Shown here: in pieces, positions 42,938 through 51,682 of the stretch
Layout: each line of letters begins with the position of its first letter
Numbering within the stretch: the stretch's first letter is position 1
Origin: Pelomonas lactea
Lineage (GTDB): Bacteria; Pseudomonadota; Gammaproteobacteria; Burkholderiales; Burkholderiaceae_C
Reading direction: 5' to 3'
Length of the DNA stretch: 64,000 bases
Assembly (NCBI RefSeq): GCF_043555885.1
Contig: NZ_JBIGHX010000007.1
Coordinates: 186,001 to 250,000 of the forward strand
Notes under the pieces: generated by a model
Databases searched by the model: none
Told to the model about the DNA's origin: nothing
The model's input: only the letters and a program-made list of their open reading frames with translations
Translations under genes and position numbers: made by a program

Positions 42938-43465
42938 CTACCTGGTTAGCCAGGATTCATCCCCACGCCGCTCCAACTCGCGTGTGATGCCATTTTCCTG
43001 AGCATCAGCTGACTTCTTCGCCACCGACAGAGCTGCATCCGCTGCGGCAGCCTTACGGAGTGAGTCAACCTTGTAAGAGGCCGCAAGCGCAGCTTGCCAG
43101 AACATGGAAATTTCGGTGGGTTCGGTAACGGACGAGTCTTGCAGGGTGTACAACTCCTGAAACAGACGCGGGCATCTTGTCCCGACAACTCGCATTGCGA
43201 GGCGTCTTGCCTCGGCGGCGTTCTTAACAGATGGTTCAAACAGTGTGGGGATGCGGTCTAGCAGGTCTGCAACTCGCTGAGCGCCCGCTGGCGACAGGTG
43301 CTCGTCGAGGCACTTCGCTGCTTGAAGCTCTAGGTCTCGCGTCCGGGCGAACTGCGCTTCTTGCTGGCTGTCTCGGTATAGCTGGAAGCCGAACAGGATG
43401 GCGACGCCAAGCGCCACCAGCACGCCCGTGCAGAAGAGGACAGATTGCCACGAAAGTTTGCGCAT
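42938..43465 (-). CDS. membrane-anchored protein of unknown function (left-end cargo)
   Basis: A 175-aa protein with an N-terminal anchor (about 8-28, SVLFCTGVLVALGVAILFGFQ) and a helical, charged outer domain (AQFARTRDLELQAAKCLDEHLSP...). The helical domain lies in the periplasm or cytoplasm depending on topology. No family recognised. It is the first gene inside the left inverted repeat, pointing outwards. The 177 nt between it and the repeat hold no convincing gene, only an open stretch without a start codon. Confidence 0.55.
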   Translation of the reverse strand: MRKLSWQSVLFCTGVLVALGVAILFGFQLYRDSQQEAQFARTRDLELQAAKCLDEHLSPAGAQRVADLLDRIPTLFEPSVKNAAEARRLAMRVVGTRCPRLFQELYTLQDSSVTEPTEISMFWQAALAASYKVDSLRKAAAADAALSVAKKSADAQENGITRELERRGDESWLTR

Positions 43466-43942
43466 GGTCGGCCGAGGTGATTGTCGGCACGTATAGCCAA
43501 CGCCTTGGCCTGGCGGGCCCGCAGAGGCTCAGCCATGCCCAGGGCTTCGACGCGGTCGCAGCCGAGCTCACGTGCCCTCAGGCACCAGGGCGATTCCGTA
43601 ATCGCCGTTATCAAATTCGCCACAAGCGGCGCTAAGCGCGTGAAACATCAGGCCGTTCGACCGATAGGCGCCGTGACCGATGTCCGTCCACCACACGCAA
43701 GTCCTTGTCACCACTAGCAGTGCGCCTGGAAGAAGCTGTCTGCTGCCCAAGTCCGTGAAACATCCAATGTCGCATTGCGGGGACTTTCAGGTGGGTCGCC
43801 TTGCCGCCTACCGCGCATCTATTTAAACTTAAATAGATGCGGACCCAAGGGGGCCGCACTTTTCTTTCTGGGGAGGGTCCGCCATGACCTGCGACGTGCA
43901 CGGGCTGCGCGCTGGCCTTCCTTTGGCGACTTGGAACCCGTA
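43466..43942. other. 477-bp intergenic region upstream of dndC
   Basis: No confident gene. A 60-codon reading frame on the minus strand (43568-43750, from TTG, ending GEFDNGDYGIALVPEGT) looks partly protein-like and may be a gene relic. The region also holds a long perfect palindrome at 43814-43841, listed separately. The dndC promoter must lie here. Confidence 0.5.
43814..43841. promoter_or_regulatory. 28-bp perfect palindrome upstream of dndC
   Basis: Arms CGCATCTATTTAA and TTAAATAGATGCG around AC: 13 bp, perfect, AT-rich in a GC-rich genome. It sits about 100 nt before the dndC start and contains a possible -10-like TTAAAT. It is a strong candidate operator for the dnd operon; the binding protein is not known. 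Confidence 0.6.
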
Positions 43943-45073
43943 GTGTCATTTGAGCAAGAAGACGGCCGCCCTGTTAGCGACCGGTGGCGAGACATCGTCC
44001 GCAACGTCAAGGAGGAGTACCTCTCCGAGACCCAAGAGTACCCCTGGATTGTCGGATTTTCGGGTGGCAAGGACTCGACCGTGGTCGCCCACGCGGTCTT
44101 CGAAGCGCTGCTGGCAATCCCACCCTCGCGCCGCACCCGCCCCGTTCACATCGTCTCGAACGACACGATGGTTGAGAGCCCGCTGGTCATGGCCCATCTC
44201 GACGACGTGTCGCGGCTCATCGAAGGCGCTGTCGACAGTCTCGAGCTGCCCATCACCGTGGCGCGCACCAAGCCTGACCTAGACAAGACGTTCTGGGTGC
44301 TGCTCATCGGCAAGGGGTATCCAAGCCCCAACTCCCAGATGCGTTGGTGCACTGACCGACTGAAGATTCAGCCGACCAGCACGTACATCCGGGACAACGT
44401 CTCCAAGTTCGGCGCGGCCATCGTCGTGCTCGGTGTCCGGCGCACGGAGAGCATCCGGCGCATGCAGACCATCAACAAGTACGAGAACGTCCGCGGCACC
44501 AACCTGAATGAGCATGCCAGCGTGACGGGCGCGCTCATCTACCGGCCCATCGTCGAGTTGTCGACCGACGACGTCTGGGAAATCCTCGGCTCCTTCCCCG
44601 CCCCCTGGGGCGGTTCGCACCGGAAGCTGTTCCAGCTGTATCGCGACGCCGAAGGCGGCGAGTGCCCCGTCGTGCTGAGCAAAGAGGAAGCGCCCGGCTG
44701 CGGCACGAAGAACAGCCGCTTCGGCTGCTGGACCTGCACGGTGGTCGAGAAGGACAAGAGCCTGCAGGGCTTCATCGACTCTGGCCAGCACGCCTACAAG
44801 CCGCTGGTCGCCTTCCGCGATTGGCTGGTCGACATCCGTAACGACCCGACTCGCCGGAGCGCCATTCGCCGCAACGGGCGTCTAACGTTCGACGTCACCG
44901 GGAAACACATCCCAGGTCCGTTCACAATCCAGGCACGCCGAGAGATTCTTGAGCGGTTGCTGCAAGTGCAAGAAGAATTCGGAGCAGAGCTCATCAGCAA
45001 GGACGAGGTGGACCTCATCCACAAGCTGTGGGCAGAAGACTTGCAAACAGAGGAGGGTCTAGCCAATGTCTGA
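43943..45073 (+). CDS. dndC: DNA phosphorothioation sulfurtransferase DndC
   Basis: A 376-aa PAPS-reductase-like enzyme from GTG at 43943 (further upstream in-frame starts exist, but the family begins about here). The ATP loop SGGKDS (40-45), WCTDRLKIQP and the Cys-rich block CGTKNSRFGCWTC with VVEKDKSLQGF identify DndC. With DndD and DndE it replaces a non-bridging phosphate oxygen with sulfur in the DNA backbone, using sulfur from a cysteine desulfurase. No dndA lies here, so host IscS probably feeds it. Its stop overlaps the next gene by 8 nt. Confidence 0.92.
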   Translation: MSFEQEDGRPVSDRWRDIVRNVKEEYLSETQEYPWIVGFSGGKDSTVVAHAVFEALLAIPPSRRTRPVHIVSNDTMVESPLVMAHLDDVSRLIEGAVDSLELPITVARTKPDLDKTFWVLLIGKGYPSPNSQMRWCTDRLKIQPTSTYIRDNVSKFGAAIVVLGVRRTESIRRMQTINKYENVRGTNLNEHASVTGALIYRPIVELSTDDVWEILGSFPAPWGGSHRKLFQLYRDAEGGECPVVLSKEEAPGCGTKNSRFGCWTCTVVEKDKSLQGFIDSGQHAYKPLVAFRDWLVDIRNDPTRRSAIRRNGRLTFDVTGKHIPGPFTIQARREILERLLQVQEEFGAELISKDEVDLIHKLWAEDLQTEEGLANV

Positions 45074-45281
45074 GACGGTTCAAGAAGAAGCCAGCGTCGC
45101 GGACCTGCCGCTATGGTCGGACGCCGACGCCAACATCCGGCTGTCGGTGGTCTGCGAAAAGCACAAGGTTCCCCTTGATGTCCTTACCGAGCTGGTGTCG
45201 CTGCAACGCGAGCGTCAGCACCAGGAGCGAGCGCATGGCATCTTCATGCGCTTCGAAGAAATCCTTGGACGGATGGACTGA
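45066..45281 (+). CDS. DNA modification system-associated small protein
   Basis: A 71-aa acidic helical protein (SVVCEKHKVPLDVLTELVSLQRERQHQERAHGIFMRFEEILGRMD) encoded between dndC and dndD, overlapping dndC by 8 nt. A small protein of this kind is annotated between dndC and dndD in some Dnd-type clusters. A role in holding the complex together is possible. The position supports membership; the function is unknown. Confidence 0.75.
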   Translation: MSETVQEEASVADLPLWSDADANIRLSVVCEKHKVPLDVLTELVSLQRERQHQERAHGIFMRFEEILGRMD

Positions 45282-45293
45282 GGGAGACGCACC

Positions 45294-47366
45294 TTGTGGA
45301 TTTCAAAGATTGAGCTGACCAACTTCAAGAGCTACCCGCACGCCGAGCTGGATTTCCCCGAGCCGACCGATGGCAAGAACATCGTGCTCATCGGCGGGAT
45401 GAACGGGTACGGCAAGACCTCCATCCTTGAAGCGCTGTATCTGGCGCTGTACGGCAAGGACGCCATCATTCACTTGGCGCGTGCAGGCCTGAAGACCGAC
45501 GACATCAAGGGCTACCCCACGTTCCTTGAACGCGCCTTCAATGGCGAGGCGAAGCGCGACGGCCAGGACTCGATGTCGGTGCGCGTGGTCATCAACCGCA
45601 CCAAGACCAAAGCCATCGACATCCGCCGGCGCTGGTACTTCAAGAGCGTGACCGGCACTTGGACTCGCGACGAGGAAGCGGTCGTACGCGAAGTCTTCCG
45701 GGACGTTCCGGACACTCCCAAGAAGGACGGCAAGAACGGTTTCTTGCTGTCAGACCTGCTGGACGACCACTTCGTCCCCGCGCATATCGCGCCGTTCTTC
45801 TTCTTCGACGGTGAAGAAGTCAAGAAGCTCGCTGACCAAGCGCGCATCGAGCAGGTCAAGCAAGGCCTGGAAGGTCTTCTCGGCATCGTTCTGCTGCGAC
45901 AGCTTGCTGACCGCCTGCGGGACTTCGAGGCTGGCAAGCGCTCCACGGTGTCCAGCGTCGACGAAGAGAACATCCAGCGCATGCTGGATTCGCTGACAGC
46001 CGACCAAGCCCGACTGACGGAACTGCAGCGCGACTCATCTGAAAGTTCAGAGCGGCTGGCCCAACTGAAGGGTGAGCGCGAGTCGTTCATCGAGCGCATC
46101 ACTGCTGCCGGCGGTGGCGGCGGTGACATCGCCACGGTGAAGGACCTCGTCGAAGAGCGAGAAGGTCTGCGCAGCAATCAGCGTGACGTCCAGAAGCAGC
46201 TAGAGCGCATCCTGGCGGACAAGCTGCCGTTCCACCTGATGCCGCGCGCGCTGCTGACCGAGTTCAAGACCCAGCTAGAGAGCGAAATCGCGCTGGCGTC
46301 CTGGGAGGCTGAATGCCGTTCGCTGCAGCCAAAGCGCGACAAATTCGAGTGGGCGTTCCTCGGCGCCAGCACGCCCGAGTTCCAGCCCGGCCTGTCGCCG
46401 GAGCAGTTGGCCGTCGTGAAAGCCCGCATCGAGACCGCATGGGCCTCGCTGTTCCACCCGCCGCCGACAAATTGCGCGGAGACAGTTGTGCATGGCTACC
46501 TGCACGACGAATTGCGTGAGCGTGCGCTGTCGTTCCTGGGTTCGCTCTCAGTCGGCCAGCAAGACGTGCACGACCTGCTGTCCCAGCAACGCAGCCTAGT
46601 GGAGCAAATCGACGAACTTGGACGCAAGATTTCTCGCGTCGAAGGCATCGACCGCGACGGCACGTTGGCCACGCTGAAGGCAGACCTGAAGCGCGTTTCC
46701 GACGAGATTGAAACGCTCGAGAACCACATCCGGTCGGAAGACCGAGAGGTGGCAAGCCTCGAAGTCGCGGTCAACAACACCAAGTCGCGCTATCTGCAAG
46801 AAAAGAAGCGCATGGACGACACCAGTCCAACGCGTAGCCTGCTGAACAAGTCCGAGCGTGTGCGCGCCGTCATCGAAGAAGTGGTGCCGCTGCTGTTCCC
46901 GCTGAAGGTGCAGGCGCTGGCAACCGCGATGACCAAGGTCTACAAGCAGCTTGCGCACAAGGACCAGGTCGCAAAAATCGTCATCGACAACGATGGCACG
47001 ACGCGCATCTTGGGCAAGACCGGCAAGGACATCGTCTTTGACCGCTCGGCCGGGGAGAACCAGATTTTTGCCACGGCACTCATCGCCGGGCTGGCCCAGG
47101 TCTCCGGCGTCAAGGCGCCGCTGGTTGTCGACACGCCACTAGGCCGCCTCGACAGCCGCCACCGCGCAAACATCTTCCAGTTCTGGACCAGCGACTCAAA
47201 CCGTCAGGTCATCCTGCTGTCCCAGGACAAGGAAATCGACACCGACTTCTACAAGCGCATCAAGGACAACGTGTCGGCCACCTACCTGCTTGACCACACC
47301 GACGTTGGCGACGGCATCGGCCGCACGACCGCCAAGCGCGACAAGTATTTCGGAGCCAACCGATGA
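45294..47366 (+). CDS. dndD: DNA phosphorothioation ATPase DndD (SMC-like)
   Basis: A 690-aa SMC/RecF-like ATPase starting at TTG. Walker A GGMNGYGKTS (34-43), a DndD-typical segment LLDDHFVPAHIAPFFFFDGEEVKKLA, a long central coiled coil (about 200-560) and C-terminal signature/Walker B FDRSAGENQIFATALIAGLAQ and LVVDTPLGRLDSRHR. It is thought to power strand opening or structure changes during sulfur insertion. The gene follows the small protein by 12 nt, and its stop overlaps the next ATG by 4 nt. Confidence 0.93.
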   Translation: MWISKIELTNFKSYPHAELDFPEPTDGKNIVLIGGMNGYGKTSILEALYLALYGKDAIIHLARAGLKTDDIKGYPTFLERAFNGEAKRDGQDSMSVRVVINRTKTKAIDIRRRWYFKSVTGTWTRDEEAVVREVFRDVPDTPKKDGKNGFLLSDLLDDHFVPAHIAPFFFFDGEEVKKLADQARIEQVKQGLEGLLGIVLLRQLADRLRDFEAGKRSTVSSVDEENIQRMLDSLTADQARLTELQRDSSESSERLAQLKGERESFIERITAAGGGGGDIATVKDLVEEREGLRSNQRDVQKQLERILADKLPFHLMPRALLTEFKTQLESEIALASWEAECRSLQPKRDKFEWAFLGASTPEFQPGLSPEQLAVVKARIETAWASLFHPPPTNCAETVVHGYLHDELRERALSFLGSLSVGQQDVHDLLSQQRSLVEQIDELGRKISRVEGIDRDGTLATLKADLKRVSDEIETLENHIRSEDREVASLEVAVNNTKSRYLQEKKRMDDTSPTRSLLNKSERVRAVIEEVVPLLFPLKVQALATAMTKVYKQLAHKDQVAKIVIDNDGTTRILGKTGKDIVFDRSAGENQIFATALIAGLAQVSGVKAPLVVDTPLGRLDSRHRANIFQFWTSDSNRQVILLSQDKEIDTDFYKRIKDNVSATYLLDHTDVGDGIGRTTAKRDKYFGANR

Positions 47367-48910
47367 GCGACCTCGACCTCCAGCAAGTTCTCAGCTCGCG
47401 GTACCGAACCAGCCAGGAAGCCGACAAGTACACCGAGCAGCTGCATCGCACGCTGGCACTGGCCACCAAGGCGCAGGTTGCACGTTTGGCCATCGGACGC
47501 TCGCTGGCCATGGGCCGCCTGCCCGACGGTCAGGTCGATTCCAAGGGCATGGACATCCCGGCAAGTTCGCTGTTCACCGCCGAGAACATCGGCGCGTGGG
47601 TGGGTCTTCTCGTCACGCACGCCCGCGCGACTGGCTCCGAACAGGTGTCGTCCCAGGACAGCCTGCGTGCGGCGATACGAGCTCACTGGCATCGTGGTGC
47701 GGTGGCCCTTTGGGGCGACTGGACGTCCTCCGACCGGGACTACGACCGCTTCATCGAGACCCTCGTGAGGCGCTCAGAGATGCCCGATTTTGCGGAGCAG
47801 CTGGCGGACGACGTCGCCGGCGGCGATGCCGACGACACCAAGGCGCCGACCGCCGCACAGGACGCTTCTGCTCAGCTGACCAAGGCGCTGGCGGAACTCG
47901 GTATCAAGGTGCAGGTCAAGGACGTCATCCAAGGACCGCGTCTGACGCGCTATCGCGTCCTGCTGGTGAACTTGGCCGACCTGGGCAAGTTGAACCGTAG
48001 CGTTGCACAGCTGGGCTTGGCCATGAGTCTGGGTCAAGCCGCTGCCACCGTGTCCAACGGCGACGAACCCAAGACGGTCTTCATCGACCTGCCGCGTGCG
48101 AAGGCATCGTGGACACCTGTCGGCGTCGACCGCCTGCGTGACTGGGCGCACACCGCTTCGAAGGACACGAATCAGCTCCTGCTGTACGCCGGCGTATCGG
48201 TGACGGGTGAGGACGTCGTCTTTGACCTGGCGACGGCACCCCACCTGCTTGTGGGCGGCACGACTGGTTCGGGCAAGAGCGTCTGCCTCCACTCTTTCTT
48301 GCTGTCGCTGCTGCTCCGCCACAAGCCGGATACGCTGCAGCTGGCGCTGATTGACCCCAAGCAGGTCGAGTTCAAGCCATACGCGAAGTTGCCGTACCTC
48401 TACCGCGGCGAAATCGCCACCGAGGTCCCGCCCGCGCGCGAGATGCTGACTGAGCTGGTTGCCGAGATGGACGCGCGCTACTCCGTCTTCAACCGTCTGG
48501 GTGTCTCCAACATCTCTGAGGCCCGCAAAAAGGGCCAGAAGCTGCCGTCCATCGCGGTCTTCATCGAAGAGATGGCTGACCTGGTCATGCAGGACGACAA
48601 CATTGAGCCCCTGATTGCTCGCTTGGCACAGAAGGCGCGCGCGGCTGGCATCCACTTGGTGCTGGCGACCCAGCGGCCCGACGCGGAGACGTTCAGCGGG
48701 CTGATTCGCAGCAACGTGCCTGGCCGCGTGGCGCTCACGGTTCAGAAGGGGACCGAATCGAACATCATCCTCGACGAGAAGGGTGCGGAGAACCTGCTGG
48801 GTCAGGGCGACATGCTCGTCCGGCTGCCTGGTGAAGCGCCGCGGCGTGCCCACGGCGTGTTCGTGAAACTGGAGAACGTCGTTCAGTTGCTGGCGCCGAT
48901 GACCAAGTAG
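47363..48910 (+). CDS. DndE-like domain fused to an FtsK/SpoIIIE DNA motor
   Basis: A 515-aa protein. Residues 1-95 resemble DndE (LALATKAQVARLAIGRSLAMG), the small subunit that binds nicked DNA. A linker leads to an FtsK/SpoIIIE domain (about 175-515): Walker A GGTTGSGKS (298-306), LALIDPKQVEFKPYAKLPYL and Walker B region IAVFIEEMADL, then HLVLATQRPDAETFSGLIRSNVPGRVAL. In most dnd operons DndE is a separate protein of about 120 residues. A fused translocase may track along DNA to place or read the mark. The last gene of the operon, before a terminator. Confidence 0.85.
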   Translation: MSDLDLQQVLSSRYRTSQEADKYTEQLHRTLALATKAQVARLAIGRSLAMGRLPDGQVDSKGMDIPASSLFTAENIGAWVGLLVTHARATGSEQVSSQDSLRAAIRAHWHRGAVALWGDWTSSDRDYDRFIETLVRRSEMPDFAEQLADDVAGGDADDTKAPTAAQDASAQLTKALAELGIKVQVKDVIQGPRLTRYRVLLVNLADLGKLNRSVAQLGLAMSLGQAAATVSNGDEPKTVFIDLPRAKASWTPVGVDRLRDWAHTASKDTNQLLLYAGVSVTGEDVVFDLATAPHLLVGGTTGSGKSVCLHSFLLSLLLRHKPDTLQLALIDPKQVEFKPYAKLPYLYRGEIATEVPPAREMLTELVAEMDARYSVFNRLGVSNISEARKKGQKLPSIAVFIEEMADLVMQDDNIEPLIARLAQKARAAGIHLVLATQRPDAETFSGLIRSNVPGRVALTVQKGTESNIILDEKGAENLLGQGDMLVRLPGEAPRRAHGVFVKLENVVQLLAPMTK

Positions 48911-48993
48911 GCAACCGAGCTGAGTTTCTGAGTTGAAAGGTTCCACGCAATCGTCAGCACTCACGTCCGGTGAGTGTCGCGAGCTGATTAGAA

Positions 48994-49020
48994 AAATCGG
49001 GCCCGAGGCCCGATTTCGAT
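48994..49020. terminator. bidirectional intrinsic terminator
   Basis: 10-bp perfect stem AAATCGGGCC/GGCCCGATTT with loop CGA. T-rich on both sides, it ends the dnd operon and the converging lipoprotein gene. Confidence 0.85.
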
Positions 49021-49035
49021 TCAGTACAGCGGGGC

Positions 49036-49497
49036 CTAAGCGCACCACCCGTTGGTCTCATCGACTAATTTCTGCAGCGCTTCCTCGGTCTCAGCAAACC
49101 ACGCTTCACGAGACATGTCGCCCTGATAAGTCGTTGCGCCACGCTCGAACGCTATGTCAGCTTTTACTTTCGTGACGAACAACAGTCGGGTCGTCTTGGC
49201 TAAAAGACAGCCTGCATTGGCTTCGGCGCTGTTGGGCCCTGCTGTGTCCCGTAGCGTTAGCCACAACACCTGGCTGGCCTTGGCGCAGTCTGCTTGGCGA
49301 TTCGGGCTCGTTACGCAGTGGAAAATCAGATTCGCTGCAACGGCAGCGCCGCCGAGCTGTCGAAGGGCTTGATATCGCTCATCAGCCTTGGTGTAGGCCT
49401 TGTGAATCGCGAGAAGGTCTTTTCCTGCATCTGAGGTTTGCTGCGAGCAGCCCAACGCAAGGGTTGCTGCTGCCAGGATGGCTAGAAGGGTCTTCAA
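49036..49497 (-). CDS. lipoprotein of unknown function (cargo)
   Basis: A 153-aa protein with a lipoprotein signal MKTLLAILAAATLALGC and Cys17 as the lipidation site. Mature part is helical with four further cysteines, including CVTSPNRQADC, NAGC and a C-terminal WCA, likely forming disulfides. No family recognised. It converges on the dnd operon across a shared terminator. With the nearby RTX pair it gives the element an envelope component. Confidence 0.6.
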   Translation of the reverse strand: MKTLLAILAAATLALGCSQQTSDAGKDLLAIHKAYTKADERYQALRQLGGAAVAANLIFHCVTSPNRQADCAKASQVLWLTLRDTAGPNSAEANAGCLLAKTTRLLFVTKVKADIAFERGATTYQGDMSREAWFAETEEALQKLVDETNGWCA

Positions 49498-49540
49498 AGA
49501 TAGGTTCCATAGCGAAGCAAAAGCGCTTCAAGCTCTATAG

Positions 49541-50401
49541 CTAAGCTTTGTCGAAAAATACGCTAAGTTGAAGGACGATGGTGGTTCCTGCAACATAGGA
49601 AGCGTCGACTTTCTCTATCTGCTGAACCATCGACGGACTGAGCGCGTTGAGATGCAGCTCCAAGCCCCGCTGCTCCGCAATCATTGGGACATGGCAGCGG
49701 ATGCGGGAAGGAGACTCGAAGCGGTAGAACTCATGCACCGGCAAATGCTGGACGCAGGTCAAGAAAGCCGTACCCGCATGCGCGATGTCCACGAACATGC
49801 GGGGCTCTAGGCGTTGCCACAGTTCTTCTATCTCTGCCCATCGCACTTCCTCTTTGGGGTTCGAGATGGCGGCTCCGTGCAGCTTTGGCTTGCTCATATG
49901 CGCTCCCACGGCATTCCGCATCTCCGAAAGCTTGACCAGCTCCTTTTTTGCTTTTTGGAGCGCCTTGGCCTTCTTGCGAAAGCTTTCGCGCTCTTCGCTG
50001 GTCAGACAGACGAATGCGCGGGGGAACTTCCCATCGTGCGATGGCAAGCGCTCTATCAGCGTGCCGATGTGCGGTAGCGCATCCACAAAGCTGCGGAGTT
50101 CAACGACTGCGAATTTCAGCGTTAGCTTGCGCGTGTAGCTGTCCGACTCCTGCTTGGCCTTCTCATAGAGCGTCGCGAAGTTGGTCCACAACACCCGCAG
50201 TCTCGTGTACTCGCTCGCTAGTTCGTTTCCGGGCTTGTAGGCATGAGGGTCTTCCTTGCCCGGATGGTAGATGTCCCCCATGAAGTCCTTGTCTGCAATG
50301 TCCCTGACTATTGGTTTGACCGGCCGACCGTCCTCGTACGGGCCGATGACGAAAGTCAGATATTTGTGCTCACGGACCTGCTTGGGCGAAAAAAAGGACA
50401 T
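49541..50401 (-). CDS. unknown cargo protein with a HEPN-like R-x5-H motif
   Basis: A 286-aa soluble protein. The N-terminal third is not assignable. A helical middle (60-170) includes LTLKFAVVELRSFVDALPHIGTL and ends KLSEMRNAVGAHMS, where Arg162-Asn163 and His168 match the RNase motif of HEPN toxins (R-x4-6-H). A β-rich C-terminal part ends with VAGTTIVLQLSVFFDKA. HEPN RNases are common abortive-infection effectors. The match is one motif in a helical region, so the assignment is tentative. Divergent from the AlbA_2 gene. Confidence 0.55.
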   Translation of the reverse strand: MSFFSPKQVREHKYLTFVIGPYEDGRPVKPIVRDIADKDFMGDIYHPGKEDPHAYKPGNELASEYTRLRVLWTNFATLYEKAKQESDSYTRKLTLKFAVVELRSFVDALPHIGTLIERLPSHDGKFPRAFVCLTSEERESFRKKAKALQKAKKELVKLSEMRNAVGAHMSKPKLHGAAISNPKEEVRWAEIEELWQRLEPRMFVDIAHAGTAFLTCVQHLPVHEFYRFESPSRIRCHVPMIAEQRGLELHLNALSPSMVQQIEKVDASYVAGTTIVLQLSVFFDKA

Positions 50402-50476
50402 ACAAATTGGACATGGCGCGTGGCTACGCAGTGTCAGCTGTAGCCAGGACGTTTAGCCGGTCACTACGCAACTCAG

Positions 50477-51664
50477 ATGCTTCCTTCGAACCTCCTAGAA
50501 ACAACGCAAGCCCATCTCGACCAGCTCATCGCAGCACGCGCGCAGGAGGGGCCGCACCTTGATTTCAAGCGTGACCTGCCTGCCGCGTGGGACGACCGCT
50601 CGAAGGTCAAGTTTATGGCTGACGTCACCGCCTTCGCGAACGCAGCTGGCGGGGACATCGTGTTCGGCATCGATGAGGATGACGACGCCCAGGCCAGTGC
50701 GGTGGTGCCGCAAACGCTGGCCAGCGCCGACGAGGAGGTGCGCCGCATCCAGGACTTCATCCTCAATTTGGCAGAGCCGCGGCTTCCGGGACCGCAGGTC
50801 CACGCGGTACCCGTGACGGTCGGCGATGTCACGGGGCATGCTGTCATCGTGCGCGTGCCCCAGAGCTGGGCGGGGCCCCATCGGTCCAAGCCGAACCTTC
50901 ACTTCTACGTGCGCGATGGGCTGCGCAATCGGCAGTTGGACGTTCCGGAAATCCGTGGGCTGTTCCTGCGCTCAGAGAACCAGGCACAGCGCGTCAGGGA
51001 CTTTCGCACCGACCGACTGGGCAAAATTCTGTCGGGCGAAGCCCCCCACCGGCTTGTCCCGGGACCCCTGTTGGTCATCCACCTCGTGCCGACGCAGGCC
51101 GCGCTGGGCCTGGTGCAGGTTGACCCTGTGCCATACGCCAACGACCGGCGCATTCCGGTGCTGGGCACAACGACCCCAGGCAGCTGCCGCATCAACGTCG
51201 ACGGTGCGTTGGCTGTCCGCAATGCCGGTGCCGAAGGGACGCACGGCTACTCCCAGTTCTTCCGCAACGGATTCTTCGAGTCGACCTACGTGCTGCCCGC
51301 GCGCGCCGACACCGGCAGAGCGCGTCTTGCCAGCTTGAGCTACGAGCAGTACACCATCGCGCTGCTCCAATCGTTTCGCCGTGAACTGACCCACCTCGGA
51401 ATCGAACCTGAGGTTTCTGTGATGCTGTCGCTACTGGGTGCCGACCGGCTTCAGCTTGGCGTGGCGACGGACAACTTCTTCCTCGAGGACCACCAGACGT
51501 TCTTCGACCGCAAGACGGTGGTGTTGCCTGACGTCCTCGCCCCTGCCGCCCAACCTGCTGGCCGCGCGCTCAAACCCGTGTTCGACTTGGTATGGCAGGC
51601 GGCGGGCCTCGAAGGCTCGGTTCACTACAACGAGTTTGGCGATTGGGTGGAGCCCCGCAACTGA
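50477..51664 (+). CDS. AlbA_2 (Schlafen-like) domain protein
   Basis: A 395-aa protein whose N-terminal 160 residues form an AlbA_2/Schlafen domain: EGPHLDFKRDLPAAW, then FMADVTAFANAAGGDIVFGIDEDDD. The C-terminal 200 residues (from about VPGPLLVIHLVPTQ) are a conserved but unnamed part often found with AlbA_2 in defence regions. Schlafen-type domains can be RNA-cleaving or nucleic-acid binding. It may be an effector linked to the dnd operon upstream, though a terminator separates them. Confidence 0.78.
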   Translation: MLPSNLLETTQAHLDQLIAARAQEGPHLDFKRDLPAAWDDRSKVKFMADVTAFANAAGGDIVFGIDEDDDAQASAVVPQTLASADEEVRRIQDFILNLAEPRLPGPQVHAVPVTVGDVTGHAVIVRVPQSWAGPHRSKPNLHFYVRDGLRNRQLDVPEIRGLFLRSENQAQRVRDFRTDRLGKILSGEAPHRLVPGPLLVIHLVPTQAALGLVQVDPVPYANDRRIPVLGTTTPGSCRINVDGALAVRNAGAEGTHGYSQFFRNGFFESTYVLPARADTGRARLASLSYEQYTIALLQSFRRELTHLGIEPEVSVMLSLLGADRLQLGVATDNFFLEDHQTFFDRKTVVLPDVLAPAAQPAGRALKPVFDLVWQAAGLEGSVHYNEFGDWVEPRN

Positions 51665-51682
51665 CCCGGCCGCCCAGACAGC

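Noticed and set aside
42783..43003. Open plus-strand stretch near the left transposon end with protein-like sequence (FDFFYEDVFSWAHAAPGGG...)
   Set aside because: No ATG, GTG or TTG start follows the upstream stop codon, and the end overlaps the gene at 42938-43465. It may be a relic but cannot be called a gene.
43568..43750. Minus-strand 60-codon frame upstream of dndC
   Set aside because: TTG start, no ribosome site and no family. Part of it looks coding, so it is mentioned only within the intergenic entry.
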